Source of the DNA: Actinomycetes bacterium
Lineage (GTDB): Bacteria; Actinomycetota; Acidimicrobiia; Acidimicrobiales; Microtrichaceae
Reading direction: 5' to 3'
Length of the DNA stretch: 5,058 nucleotides
Assembly: GCA_023423475.1 (NCBI GenBank)
Contig: JAFAFN010000259.1
Span: forward strand, 1-5,058
Shown one piece after another: positions 5,052 through 5,058 of the stretch; the stretch's first letter is position 1, and each line of letters begins with the position of its first letter. A model generated the notes under the pieces. That model had not been told where the DNA came from and did not search any database. It saw nothing but the letters and a program-made list of their open reading frames with translations. The position numbers were made by a program, and so were the translations under genes.

Positions 5052-5058
5052 GCTGGCA

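Overview
This 5.06 kb window is a very GC-rich bacterial signalling locus. High GC, GTG starts, ATGA/GTGA gene overlaps, start codons without Shine-Dalgarno sequences and the NarL-type kinase and regulator subfamilies point to Actinomycetota. An Acidimicrobiia-like lineage is a guess from protein style, not shown by the sequence. I see no rRNA, tRNA, CRISPR array, transposase or other mobile element.

Layout, left to right. A plus-strand operon of three overlapping genes runs from about 119 to 3821. It encodes (1) a response regulator whose receiver is followed by a decayed LuxR/NarL-type helix-turn-helix and a class III nucleotide cyclase domain, (2) a LolD/MacB-type ABC ATPase without a permease, and (3) a five-helix, GAF-containing NarL-type (HisKA_3) sensor histidine kinase. 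Two minus-strand genes face this operon: a receiver-only response regulator (3805-4194), whose 3' end overlaps the kinase gene tail to tail by 17 bp, and a full NarL/LuxR response regulator (4280-4948). The last ~110 bp look like a divergent promoter region that also serves a rightward gene starting at or just after the window's end.

The likely logic is a branched two-component system: one kinase, three possible phosphate acceptors and three kinds of output. These are cyclic nucleotide synthesis (cyclase fusion), transcription (NarL regulator) and no output domain (lone receiver, a possible phosphate sink or adaptor). The cyclase fusion and the NarL regulator are clear paralogs in their receivers.

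The most notable non-coding signal is a shared operator-like dyad, consensus GGGTGCCAGCACCC. It lies upstream of all three regulator genes, in the same orientation relative to each gene: perfect at 4986-4999, one arm mismatch at 46-59, and degenerate at 4254-4267. For the cyclase fusion (start GTG 119) and the lone receiver (ATG 4194), the distances from dyad to a CACCCT element (33 nt) and from CACCCT to the start codon (40 nt) are identical, with a -10-like hexamer ending 7 nt before each start. This suggests a co-regulated, largely leaderless regulon, possibly controlled by the NarL regulator encoded here.
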